From assembly GCA_033763635.1 (NCBI GenBank), contig JANRKG010000308.1:1-32031 (forward strand): a stretch of 32,031 nucleotides of DNA. Direction: 5' to 3'. The translations under genes were made by a program, and so were the position numbers. Positions 1-6,256 of this stretch are shown one piece after another; positions within the stretch are counted from its first letter, which is position 1, and every line of letters starts with the position of its first letter. The notes beneath the pieces were generated by a model. That model was not told where the DNA came from. It was given only the letters and a program-made list of their open reading frames with translations, and did not search any database. The stretch comes from JANRKG01 sp033763635 (GTDB lineage Bacteria > Cyanobacteriota > Cyanobacteriia > GCF-001939115).

Positions 1-647
1 AGATCCACCGGAGTCGTCACCTTCAGATTGGTTTCCTCCCCTGCTACGATTTGCACCGGGAGGTTGCACTGCTCAAACAATGCCGCATCATCGGTGACTT
101 CCCACCCCTGGCGACGGCCTTCTTCGTGGCAAGCCTTCAGGCGATCGACCTCAAAAGCCTGGGGGGTTTGGGCGGCCCATAGCAAGCGGCGATCGGGCGT
201 ACTCTGAATGACGGTGCTTCCAGACTCCACCACCTTGATCGTGTCCTTCACAGGAATGGCAGCGATTAAACCGGGGCAGTGGAGAATGGCTTCGGAACAG
301 CGATCGAGGAGATTTGCTGTCACCAAGCATCGCGCTCCATCATGAATGAGAACATACTGGGCTGTCGCAGGAAGTGCCTGGAGGCCGTTGTAAACCGATT
401 CTTGACGAGTTGTGCTTCCCTGAACAAACTCAACGTGATCCGTCATCTCCAGGTGAATCACGATGTCTTTGAAATCAGGCCAGTCTTCCGGTTGCCCAAC
501 AATATAAATGTGCCGAATGGATTGGGACTCTTTGGCTGCCCGGAGGGTCCAGGCAATCAGGGGTTGACCCAAGAGAGGCAGTAATAGCTTGTTACGCTGA
601 CTTCCCATCCGTCGTCCACTTCCTGCTGCCGGAATCAGTAGATCCAT
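1..647 (-). CDS. ispD: 2-C-methyl-D-erythritol 4-phosphate cytidylyltransferase, partial (3' end outside window)
   Basis: The enzyme joins CTP and methylerythritol phosphate in the plastid-type (MEP) isoprenoid pathway, which feeds carotenoids, the chlorophyll phytyl tail and quinones. Translating the minus strand gives the N-terminal nucleotide-binding motif PAAGSGRRMG (residues 6-15), then QGSTTRQESV (76-85), IHDGAR (101-106) and AAQTPQAF, all typical of IspD. About 215 residues are visible of a usual 225-235, so only a short C-terminal tail is missing beyond position 1. I chose the ATG at 645-647; an in-frame ATG at 654-656 would add three residues (MGH). The gene is transcribed away from the GT9 gene, with about 170 bases of shared upstream region. 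No frameshift is seen. Identification is secure. Confidence 0.95.
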   Translation of the reverse strand, partial: MDLLIPAAGSGRRMGSQRNKLLLPLLGQPLIAWTLRAAKESQSIRHIYIVGQPEDWPDFKDIVIHLEMTDHVEFVQGSTTRQESVYNGLQALPATAQYVLIHDGARCLVTANLLDRCSEAILHCPGLIAAIPVKDTIKVVESGSTVIQSTPDRRLLWAAQTPQAFEVDRLKACHEEGRRQGWEVTDDAALFEQCNLPVQIVAGEETNLKVTTPVD

Positions 648-741
648 GTGCCCCATCCTTAACAATGAAATTGAGAAGACCAGGGGAAAGGGGTGTGATG
701 AACAACACAATCAATCGGAAAATTTGTCGGCGACTCATTAC

Positions 742-780
742 CTCTTCCCGATTCCCCATTGCCTATTCCCCATCTTCCAC
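742..780 (+). repeat. degenerate CCCCATT/CCTATTC heptanucleotide tract
   Basis: The stretch reads as consecutive seven-base units resembling CGATTCC, CCATTGC, CTATTCC and CCATCTT. Short tandemly repeated heptamers of this type are common between genes in filamentous cyanobacteria. It lies between the divergent ispD and GT9 genes, in their shared upstream region. Unit boundaries are loose, so this is a descriptive call. Confidence 0.5.
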
Positions 781-815
781 TAAAATGAGGAGCGAATCTA
801 TGTAACAACATATTT

Positions 816-1775
816 ATGCGAGTATTGGCCCTTGTCCCTGGTGGGATTGGCGATCAAATCCTGTTTTTTCCCACCCTTGACGACCTGAAGCGTACCTATC
901 CTAATGCTGAAATCGATGTCATCGTTGAACCACGGGCCAAGGATGCCTACCGAGTTTCTAAGTCCGTTCGGGATACGCTCACCTTTGACTTTAAGGGAAA
1001 TAACAGTCTAGCGGATTGGGGCAACTTGCTGGGTGTGATGCGCGATCGGGAATATGACATCGCCCTCTCCCTGGGGCAACGATGGGGGGTCGGTTTGCTG
1101 CTCTGGCTCACGGGCATTCCATCTCGGATTGGATATGCTGGGGGCGGGTCTGGCTTCCTCACAAGTCCAGTCCCCCTCAACCCGGATCAGTACGCTGCGG
1201 CAATGTATCACGACCTTTTGCAGGGCTTGAACATCACAACTCCCTGTCCTGAGGTTGCTATCAGCGTTCCCAAGAAGGATCTGGAATGGGCGGATGAGGA
1301 GAAGCAGCGTCTAGGTCTGCAAAAGGGCTATGTGTTGATTCATGGAGGGTCCAGCCAGCTTGCCAAATTGAAAGGAATTGACAAGATCTACCCTGCTGAA
1401 CAATGGGTGCAAATTATTCAAGACTTTCAGCAAAAGCAACCAGACTTGCCGATCGTTGTGATTCAGGGACCAGAGGATGCTGCGTTTGTGAACGTTCTAC
1501 AACAATCTTGTGGGAAATCTCTCAAAGTCACTTCCCCCTCTGATATTGGCAAACTCGCAGCCATCATTGCTGGATGTAATTTAATGCTCTGTACGGATAG
1601 TGCGCCGATGCACTTGGCGGTGGCCTTAAAAGTCTTTACCCTCGCTCTATTTGGCCCCACCGATCCCGCTAAGTTGTTGCCTGTCAGCGATCGTTTCGTG
1701 GGGATCAAATCCCCAACAAACAAGATGGGGGATATTTTACCTGGAACCGTTCTGGCAAAAGTTTGGGGTGGTTGA
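816..1775 (+). CDS. glycosyltransferase family 9 (ADP-heptose:LPS heptosyltransferase-like)
   Basis: GT9 enzymes transfer heptose from ADP-heptose to lipopolysaccharide core or related glycans at the inner face of the cytoplasmic membrane. The 319-residue product has the GT-B two-domain pattern: an N-terminal start MRVLALVPGGIGDQI with the family's G-x-x-GD element (residues 9-13), a second-domain strand VLIHGGSS (173-180), and the donor-site segment CTDSAPMHLAVA (259-270) followed by FGPTDP (279-284). Length is in the usual 310-350 range. No signal peptide or membrane helix is seen. It is followed one base later by a GmhB-like phosphatase, which in ADP-heptose synthesis makes heptose 1-phosphate; the pair suggests a heptose-related surface glycan. 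The acceptor cannot be told from sequence. Confidence 0.85.
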   Translation: MRVLALVPGGIGDQILFFPTLDDLKRTYPNAEIDVIVEPRAKDAYRVSKSVRDTLTFDFKGNNSLADWGNLLGVMRDREYDIALSLGQRWGVGLLLWLTGIPSRIGYAGGGSGFLTSPVPLNPDQYAAAMYHDLLQGLNITTPCPEVAISVPKKDLEWADEEKQRLGLQKGYVLIHGGSSQLAKLKGIDKIYPAEQWVQIIQDFQQKQPDLPIVVIQGPEDAAFVNVLQQSCGKSLKVTSPSDIGKLAAIIAGCNLMLCTDSAPMHLAVALKVFTLALFGPTDPAKLLPVSDRFVGIKSPTNKMGDILPGTVLAKVWGG

Positions 1776-1776
1776 G

Positions 1777-2367
1777 GTGGCGAAACCAGCCGTATTTCTA
1801 GACCGGGATGGGGTTTTAAATGTCGAAGTGGGCTACATCCATCAAGTTGAGGACTTGAATCTGATTCCCGGAGTCGCTCAAGCGGTCCGTCGCTTGAACG
1901 ACCGGGGGTTCTTTTGTTGCCTGGTGTCGAATCAGTCGGGGCCTTCGCGGGGCTATTACCCGCGTGAGCATGTGGAAGCTTTGCATGAACGCTTGTGCCG
2001 ACTCTTGGAACAGGAAGCTGCTGCTCGGCTCGATGCCCTCTATTTCTGCCCTCACCTGAGTGCCCCCGAAGGAGGCAAAGTTCCAGAGTTTACCGGATGG
2101 ACAACCTGGCGTAAACCCAACACAGGGATGTTGATCGCTGCTGCCTGGGAACATGACCTCGATTTGCCCCGCAGCTACATGGTAGGGGACAAGGCAACCG
2201 ATATCGATCTGGCCCATAATGCTGGATGTCCCGGAATCCTGGTGCAAACCGGGTATGGTGAGCAAATTTTGAAGGGTGACTATCAACACCATGCCCAACC
2301 GGACTATGTAGCAGCAGATTTAGCGGTTGCTGTCGATTGGATTTGCCAAAAGAGTCCTAATTTTTAG
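1777..2367 (+). CDS. HAD-IIIA phosphatase, GmhB-like (heptose bisphosphate phosphatase family)
   Basis: Family members remove the 7-phosphate from D-glycero-D-manno-heptose 1,7-bisphosphate, or act in histidinol-phosphate metabolism. The 196-residue product carries the HAD nucleophile motif FLDRDGVLN (Asp9 and Asp11), SNQSG (51-55), the substrate-loop RKP (112-114) and the Mg-binding VGDKATDID (136-144). I chose the GTG at 1777, just after the preceding stop (1773-1775), because it gives the family's MAKPAVFLDRDG start; GTG 1768 would add three residues and overlap the upstream gene. Unusually, the zinc loop is incomplete: CPH (91-93) is present, but the expected C-x-C before RKP is T-T-W. 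The stop codon TAG lies inside a long inverted repeat. The substrate is inferred from the adjacent GT9 gene. Confidence 0.8.
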   Translation: MAKPAVFLDRDGVLNVEVGYIHQVEDLNLIPGVAQAVRRLNDRGFFCCLVSNQSGPSRGYYPREHVEALHERLCRLLEQEAAARLDALYFCPHLSAPEGGKVPEFTGWTTWRKPNTGMLIAAAWEHDLDLPRSYMVGDKATDIDLAHNAGCPGILVQTGYGEQILKGDYQHHAQPDYVAADLAVAVDWICQKSPNF

Positions 2368-2460
2368 CCCACCCTTTAGGAAGAGAAAAGCGGAGTCCTT
2401 GTCAATCCTTGCGGATGGAGTGAGGAAGGTATTGCTTTTTGCTTCTTAAAGAATGGGCTA
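2365..2460. repeat. 96-base inverted-repeat element (27-base imperfect terminal repeats)
   Basis: Bases 2365-2391 and 2434-2460 are inverted copies matching at 22 of 27 positions; the outer seven (TAGCCCA / TGGGCTA) are perfect. Both ends finish in TA. The left end supplies the stop codon of the GmhB-like gene. It sits between two convergent genes, so it could be a bidirectional terminator, or a MITE-like element with a TA target. The inverted repeat is directly visible; its origin is inference. Confidence 0.6.
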
Positions 2461-2483
2461 TTCCAGAATTCAGTCAACCATAA

Positions 2484-2503
2484 ACGGGTGTTTGAAAGCC
2501 CGT
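2484..2503 (-). terminator. short stem-loop at the end of the PadR gene
   Basis: ACGGG at 2484-2488 pairs with CCCGT at 2499-2503 around a ten-base loop, three bases beyond the PadR stop codon. Read on the minus strand, the stem is followed by TTTATGG, only a weak T-run. A terminator is plausible but the stem is short. Confidence 0.4.
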
Positions 2504-2506
2504 GGG

Positions 2507-2911
2507 CTAATTGCGATCGGCACTCTTAGAAGGCAAGTTTCCCTTCGTATATTCCTGCCACAAGAGCGCTAATTCTTGTGCTCGAGAACGCCATTCAGGC
2601 TTGATTTGATACATGCGTCGAGGCCGTCCTCTTCCCTCAACTTTCTTCCAATAACCTATGATCGCTCCCTCATCTTCCAGGAACTTGAGGGCACTGTAGA
2701 GAACGGTATCCGAGAGTCGATAAGTTGGATAATCGTTCTCCAGTAGCAAAATTAACTCCGTTCCATAGGAATCTTCCCGCAACAAAACGACCAAGACGTA
2801 GCAGACTGCTTGTTCTTTGGTCAAATAAATTGGAGGAGGATCTTGAAAAAACTGGTAAATGTCCTCAAACTTCATGCCCTTATCTAAGCCTACGCTCCTA
2901 TCTAAACCCAT
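2507..2911 (-). CDS. PadR family transcriptional regulator
   Basis: PadR proteins are winged-helix DNA-binding regulators that bind as dimers. The product has the PadR pattern: AVCYVLVVLLREDSYGTELI (35-54) as helices 1-2, YRLSDTVLYSALKFLEDEGA (64-83) containing the recognition helix, and the wing VEGRGRPRRMYQI (91-103). I prefer the ATG at 2911 (134 residues), which has AGAGG about ten bases upstream; ATG 2875 (MKFEDIYQFF, 122 residues) is a credible alternative, and TTG 2929 is less likely. Members of this family include Pex, which tunes the circadian clock of Synechococcus by repressing kaiA; I cannot say whether this is that orthologue. The long AT-rich spacer lies upstream and would carry its promoter. 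Confidence 0.85.
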   Translation of the reverse strand: MGLDRSVGLDKGMKFEDIYQFFQDPPPIYLTKEQAVCYVLVVLLREDSYGTELILLLENDYPTYRLSDTVLYSALKFLEDEGAIIGYWKKVEGRGRPRRMYQIKPEWRSRAQELALLWQEYTKGNLPSKSADRN

Positions 2912-3328
2912 GACAAATAACCTCTTCAAAAAGCGCGTTCTATTGTTTTGCTAGATAGTGTCCTAATTTCATCTCAAAGCACAATTCACAGAAAAGTTTT
3001 GCAAAAGTAACGGTGAAGCAAGCAAAAGTTGTGAAGTCGGCGTGTGAAAGAATCAAGCACTAAAGTCTACTATCCTTACAGACATGATTAAATCTTGAAC
3101 AGACAAAACTAATATTCAAATACCAAAGGGCTGAACTTAAGCCTACCTAAATTGACGTAGATAACTAATATAAAGAATAGGCTCTTAAAAGAATCAGTAT
3201 AGTTTTCCTTTTGAACCAAGGCAGTTTACTTCCATTGCATCAGTGTAATTACCAGAGTGATAAGCATTTTTTAAGTAAAGATTGTCTTGAACTTTTAAAT
3301 AGACCGTACAATCACTTACCAAAAAATA

Positions 3329-3378
3329 ATTGCCATGATTCTGATTGCCTGTTTTAATTACCATGATTGTGATTGTCC
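3329..3378 (+). repeat. 28-base-period degenerate repeat (ATTGCCATGATTCTGATTG)
   Basis: Bases from 3329 (ATTGCCATGATTCTGATTG...) recur from 3357 (ATTACCATGATTGTGATTG...), matching at about 19 of 22 positions. A shortened third copy, TGCCCTGATTGCCC, follows near 3386. Directly seen; no function is apparent. Confidence 0.6.
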
Positions 3379-3406
3379 TAATTCTTGCCCTGATTGCCCC
3401 TTTATA

Positions 3407-3445
3407 AACTCTCTTTGCGAACTCTCTTTGCGAACGCTCTTTGTG
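3407..3445 (+). repeat. 13-base tandem repeat, three copies
   Basis: AACTCTCTTTGCG occurs exactly at 3407-3419 and 3420-3432, then as AACGCTCTTTGTG at 3433-3445, with AACT beginning a fourth unit. Two copies are identical and the third differs at two positions. This looks like slipped-strand expansion in the AT-rich spacer. Confidence 0.8.
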
Positions 3446-3660
3446 AACTATTAGTTAGACCATTTTAGTTAACCTAATCTAATTAGCCCTTTTGAAACTA
3501 GTCTCCTCTTTTCTTCCTGTCAATTCTCCACTCAAGTATTAAGCCGTCTCATACCTATTGTAGATCCGCCTAACATGAATTGTCCGACACCCAAGAAATA
3601 TCTGAAAAATATCTATCAAAGGGTGGGGATAGGGAACTGGAATGTCATTCGTTAAGAAAC

Positions 3661-3682
3661 AGCTTAAAAAACAACTTAAAAA
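3661..3682 (+). repeat. short direct repeat CAGCTTAAAAA / CAACTTAAAAA
   Basis: An eleven-base unit appears twice in succession (AGCTTAAAAAAC, then AACTTAAAAAAT) within the AT-rich spacer. The pair is small and low in complexity, so it is recorded only as local sequence structure. Confidence 0.4.
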
Positions 3683-3877
3683 ATAACCGGAAAAAGAGGG
3701 CAATAAAAATCTGAATGTTCCTGAACGGACAATGAATTAAAACTTTTTAGAAAAGCCTACACAGAACCTAATCATTCAGTTGACCCAAGAAGGTTTTATA
3801 ATCCATCCGACAATACATCAATTCTAGACAACCGACAATACTTCGTGTGCTAAGTTTAATAGAAGAAAGAGAAGATT

Positions 3878-3913
3878 GTGTAGCAATTGGCAACAGTGTA
3901 GCGATCGGCAACA
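3878..3913 (+). repeat. 18-base tandem repeat, two copies plus a decayed third
   Basis: GTGTAGCAATTGGCAACA at 3878-3895 is followed by GTGTAGCGATCGGCAACA at 3896-3913, differing at two positions (AATTGG versus GATCGG). A diverged third unit, GTAGTAAAACTGGCAGAA, follows. Directly visible. It lies about 400 bases upstream of the thioredoxin-family gene. Confidence 0.75.
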
Positions 3914-4297
3914 GTAGTAAAACTGGCAGAAAAGTTACCGATTGCTTAAATTAGGTGGCAGATAAAAGAGGGCTTGTGATTTTGAAAAGCATCTCAGTTG
4001 GGGTTGGGTGAATTTTACTGATTTGCTATGTCTTGATCGGAGGGTAAACTTCGAAGTGCTGCTTTCGTACAAGCTTGGATTTTACGCGGGAGTTTCTTCT
4101 AAGAGTGTGGTTCGAGGGTCTCGTCGTTTAAGCCTGTTTATCAGAGTGGGTAGCTTTGAGAAAGCAGTTCAGTTTAACTTACGGCTTGATTGGTTTCACC
4201 GTTGTTTCTGAATTTATTGAGGCGGAATTGGTTTATAAATTGATTGGGAGCAGCGGCAACCTGACTATTAGAATACCTGCTGGGCGATCTAAGGCAC

Positions 4298-4843
4298 ATG
4301 GAACCAACAACCACTTTGATAGGCAAATACGCGCCAGACTTTGAATTGCCGGGTACTGATCATGGAGTGCATCACCTGGCTCGATACCTGGAAACTTTTC
4401 AGGCAGTGGGGGTGATCTTTATCTGTAACCATTGTCCCTTTGTTCGGTTGTATCTCGATCGCTTTAAACAACTCCAAACTCAATTTCAAGATCAGGGTTT
4501 TACGCTCATTGGTATTAATGCCAATGATGCAACGCGCTATCCAGAGGATGGATTTGAGGAAATGATTCAGTTCTCGACGGATCACCAACTCAACTTTCCC
4601 TATCTGCGAGATGTGACCCAGGATGTCGCTCATAGTTTTAGGGCCAGCGCAACCCCACAGGCGTTTTTAATCGATCGCAAAAGTGTTGTTCGCTATAGTG
4701 GCGGAATTGATGACAGTCCCCAAGACCCCGGAGCCGTACAAACCCCTTATTTAGAACTCGCAATTACCCAATTACTCGCTTACCAGGAAGTAGCTCAGGC
4801 AGAAACGGAAGCAGTCGGTTGCTCGATTAAGTGGCGGAGTTAG
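4298..4843 (+). CDS. thioredoxin-family (redoxin / AhpC-TSA type) protein
   Basis: This 181-residue protein has a thioredoxin fold of the redoxin type. Visible elements are YAPDFELPG (11-19), the redox site FICNHCPFV (41-49) with Cys43 and Cys46 in a C-N-H-C arrangement, and the cis-proline segment ATPQAFLID (118-126). A third cysteine, Cys175, sits in a C-terminal GCSIKW motif. Such proteins are common in cyanobacteria and probably act in thiol-disulfide exchange or peroxide handling in the cytosol; no signal peptide is present. The ATG at 4298 is the natural start. It is separated from pyrH by 117 bases. The family is clear; the physiological partner is unknown. Confidence 0.85.
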   Translation: MEPTTTLIGKYAPDFELPGTDHGVHHLARYLETFQAVGVIFICNHCPFVRLYLDRFKQLQTQFQDQGFTLIGINANDATRYPEDGFEEMIQFSTDHQLNFPYLRDVTQDVAHSFRASATPQAFLIDRKSVVRYSGGIDDSPQDPGAVQTPYLELAITQLLAYQEVAQAETEAVGCSIKWRS

Positions 4844-4960
4844 GGCATTGGATAAGCTAGGGATTCCGCCTCTTCCATCTCCACTACGTAATTCTGCTGC
4901 TGAACCGAGCGCATGCTATCTTTAGTTGGAGGTAATTCGAGTTACTAATAATAAGGATTC

Positions 4961-5689
4961 ATGGGACTAACGTATCAGCGGGTCTTGCTCAAGTTGAGCG
5001 GTGAAGCCTTGATGGGTGATCTATCGTATGGAATTGATCCGGCGGTGGTTCAGTCCATTGCTCAGGAAGTAGCAGACATCGCTGCTACCGGGGTTCAAGT
5101 GGCGATCGTGGTCGGTGGTGGGAACATTTTTCGCGGAGTGAAAGGCGCGGCGGCGGGCATGGACCGAGCCACAGCCGATTACATTGGCATGATTGCAACG
5201 GTGATGAACGCCATGACCTTGCAAGATTCTTTAGAGCAGTTGGGGGTTCCAACGCGGGTGCAAACGGCGATCGCGATGCAAGAAGTTGCAGAACCTTACA
5301 TTCGACGGCGGGCCATGCGTCATCTAGAGAAAGGACGGGTTGTGATCTTTGGGGCAGGTTCGGGAAATCCCTTCTTTACAACCGATACCACTGCGGCACT
5401 TCGGGCGGCTGAGATTGGGGCAGATGTCCTCTTTAAGGCGACGAAAGTAGATGGGGTGTATGACTCTGACCCCAAAAAGAATCCCAATGCCCGTCGCTAT
5501 CAAAGCCTCAACTACCATCACGTCCTGACACAAGATCTGCGAGTCATGGACAGTACGGCAATCTCACTCTGTAAAGATAACAACATTCCTATAATTGTAT
5601 TTGACCTATCCGTGCGGGGAAACATTCACCGAGCCGTGATGGGAGAATCGATTGGGACCATTGTGGGAGGTTTCTGTGAAGTTATCTGA
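4961..5689 (+). CDS. pyrH: UMP kinase (uridylate kinase)
   Basis: PyrH phosphorylates UMP to UDP with ATP in pyrimidine nucleotide synthesis, as a cytosolic hexamer of the amino-acid kinase fold. The 242-residue product has KLSGEALMG (11-19), VVGGGNIFRG (50-59) and the nucleotide-site segment GSGNPFFTTDTTAALRA (133-149), followed by the acceptor-domain run TKVDGVYDSDPKKNP. Length is exactly typical. AAGGA sits five bases before the ATG. The gene overlaps frr by 14 bases, an arrangement conserved in many bacteria, so the two are probably translationally coupled. Identification is secure. Confidence 0.97.
   Translation: MGLTYQRVLLKLSGEALMGDLSYGIDPAVVQSIAQEVADIAATGVQVAIVVGGGNIFRGVKGAAAGMDRATADYIGMIATVMNAMTLQDSLEQLGVPTRVQTAIAMQEVAEPYIRRRAMRHLEKGRVVIFGAGSGNPFFTTDTTAALRAAEIGADVLFKATKVDGVYDSDPKKNPNARRYQSLNYHHVLTQDLRVMDSTAISLCKDNNIPIIVFDLSVRGNIHRAVMGESIGTIVGGFCEVI
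5665..5670 (+). promoter_or_regulatory. ribosome binding site fixing the frr start
   Basis: GGGAGG at 5665-5670 lies five bases before the GTG at 5676, inside the last codons of pyrH. It favours GTG 5676 over the in-frame TTG at 5652, and gives the normal RRF length. Confidence 0.75.
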
Positions 5690-6224
5690 TGTTGAAACAT
5701 TGATGCAGAAGGCAATTGAGTCAACTCAAAGGGCCTTCAATACAATTCGAACGGGACGGGCCAATGCTTCAATTTTGGACCGCATCACCATTGAGTATTA
5801 TGGAGCCGATACCCCTCTGAAGTCCCTGGCGAGTATCAGTACCCCCGATGCCAGCACCATTCTGATTCAGCCCTTCGATCGCAGTAGCGTCTCTGCCATT
5901 GAAAAAGCCATCTCCCTGTCTGATGTTGGGCTGACTCCTAACAATGATGGAAGTGCGATTCGTTTGAATGTGCCCCCTCTAACCAGCGAACGCCGGAAGG
6001 AATTTGTCAAAGTCGCTGCCAAGTATGCAGAAGAAGGCAAAGTTTCGATTCGCAACATTCGGCGGGATGCGATCGATTCAGTGCGGAAGCAGGAAAAGAG
6101 CAGCGAGATTTCCGAAGATGAAGCGCGGGATTTGCAGGACAAGATCCAAAAACTGACCGACAAATATATTGCGAAGGTGGAAAGTGTCCTGACAGACAAA
6201 GAAAAGGACATTATGACGATCTAA
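5676..6224 (+). CDS. frr: ribosome recycling factor
   Basis: RRF works with EF-G to split the post-termination ribosome so that subunits can be reused. The 182-residue product begins MKLSDVETLMQKAI and contains the family signature RTGRANASILDRI, the IEYYG strand, and the C-terminal helix with VRKQEK and DEARDLQDKIQKLTD. It is all domain I/II sequence of the standard length. The GTG start is preceded by a good ribosome binding site and lies within pyrH, whose stop is at 5687-5689. Transcription as a pyrH-frr unit is expected. Identification is secure. Confidence 0.97.
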   Translation: MKLSDVETLMQKAIESTQRAFNTIRTGRANASILDRITIEYYGADTPLKSLASISTPDASTILIQPFDRSSVSAIEKAISLSDVGLTPNNDGSAIRLNVPPLTSERRKEFVKVAAKYAEEGKVSIRNIRRDAIDSVRKQEKSSEISEDEARDLQDKIQKLTDKYIAKVESVLTDKEKDIMTI

Positions 6225-6256
6225 ATGGGAACCTGGATGGGTTTCATGAGGCGCGA

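Larger units (their letters stand above)
2912..4297. other. AT-rich intergenic spacer with short tandem repeats, no convincing gene
   Basis: This 1.4 kb stretch is visibly richer in A and T than the flanking genes. It separates PadR (minus) from the thioredoxin-family gene (plus). Only small ORFs occur (4008-4211 and 4156-4344, 67 and 62 codons); neither has a ribosome binding site or a recognisable motif. Four local repeats are listed separately. I see no tRNA fold, no transposase fragment and no HIP1 octamer. It may hold promoters, a small RNA or decayed sequence, but nothing specific can be supported. Confidence 0.6.

Noticed and set aside
1816..2298. 160-codon minus-strand frame
   Set aside because: Opposite to the GmhB-like gene, whose HAD motifs are unambiguous; treated as a shadow.
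3329..3913. Possible CRISPR array in the AT-rich spacer
   Set aside because: Repeat units are 13, 18 and 28 bases and differ from one another. The 13- and 18-base units have no spacers and the others are degenerate; no cas gene is nearby.
4008..4344. Two small overlapping plus-strand frames (67 and 62 codons) before the thioredoxin-family gene
   Set aside because: No ribosome binding site, no recognisable motif, and one runs into the start of a real gene. The upstream spacer is AT-rich noncoding in appearance.
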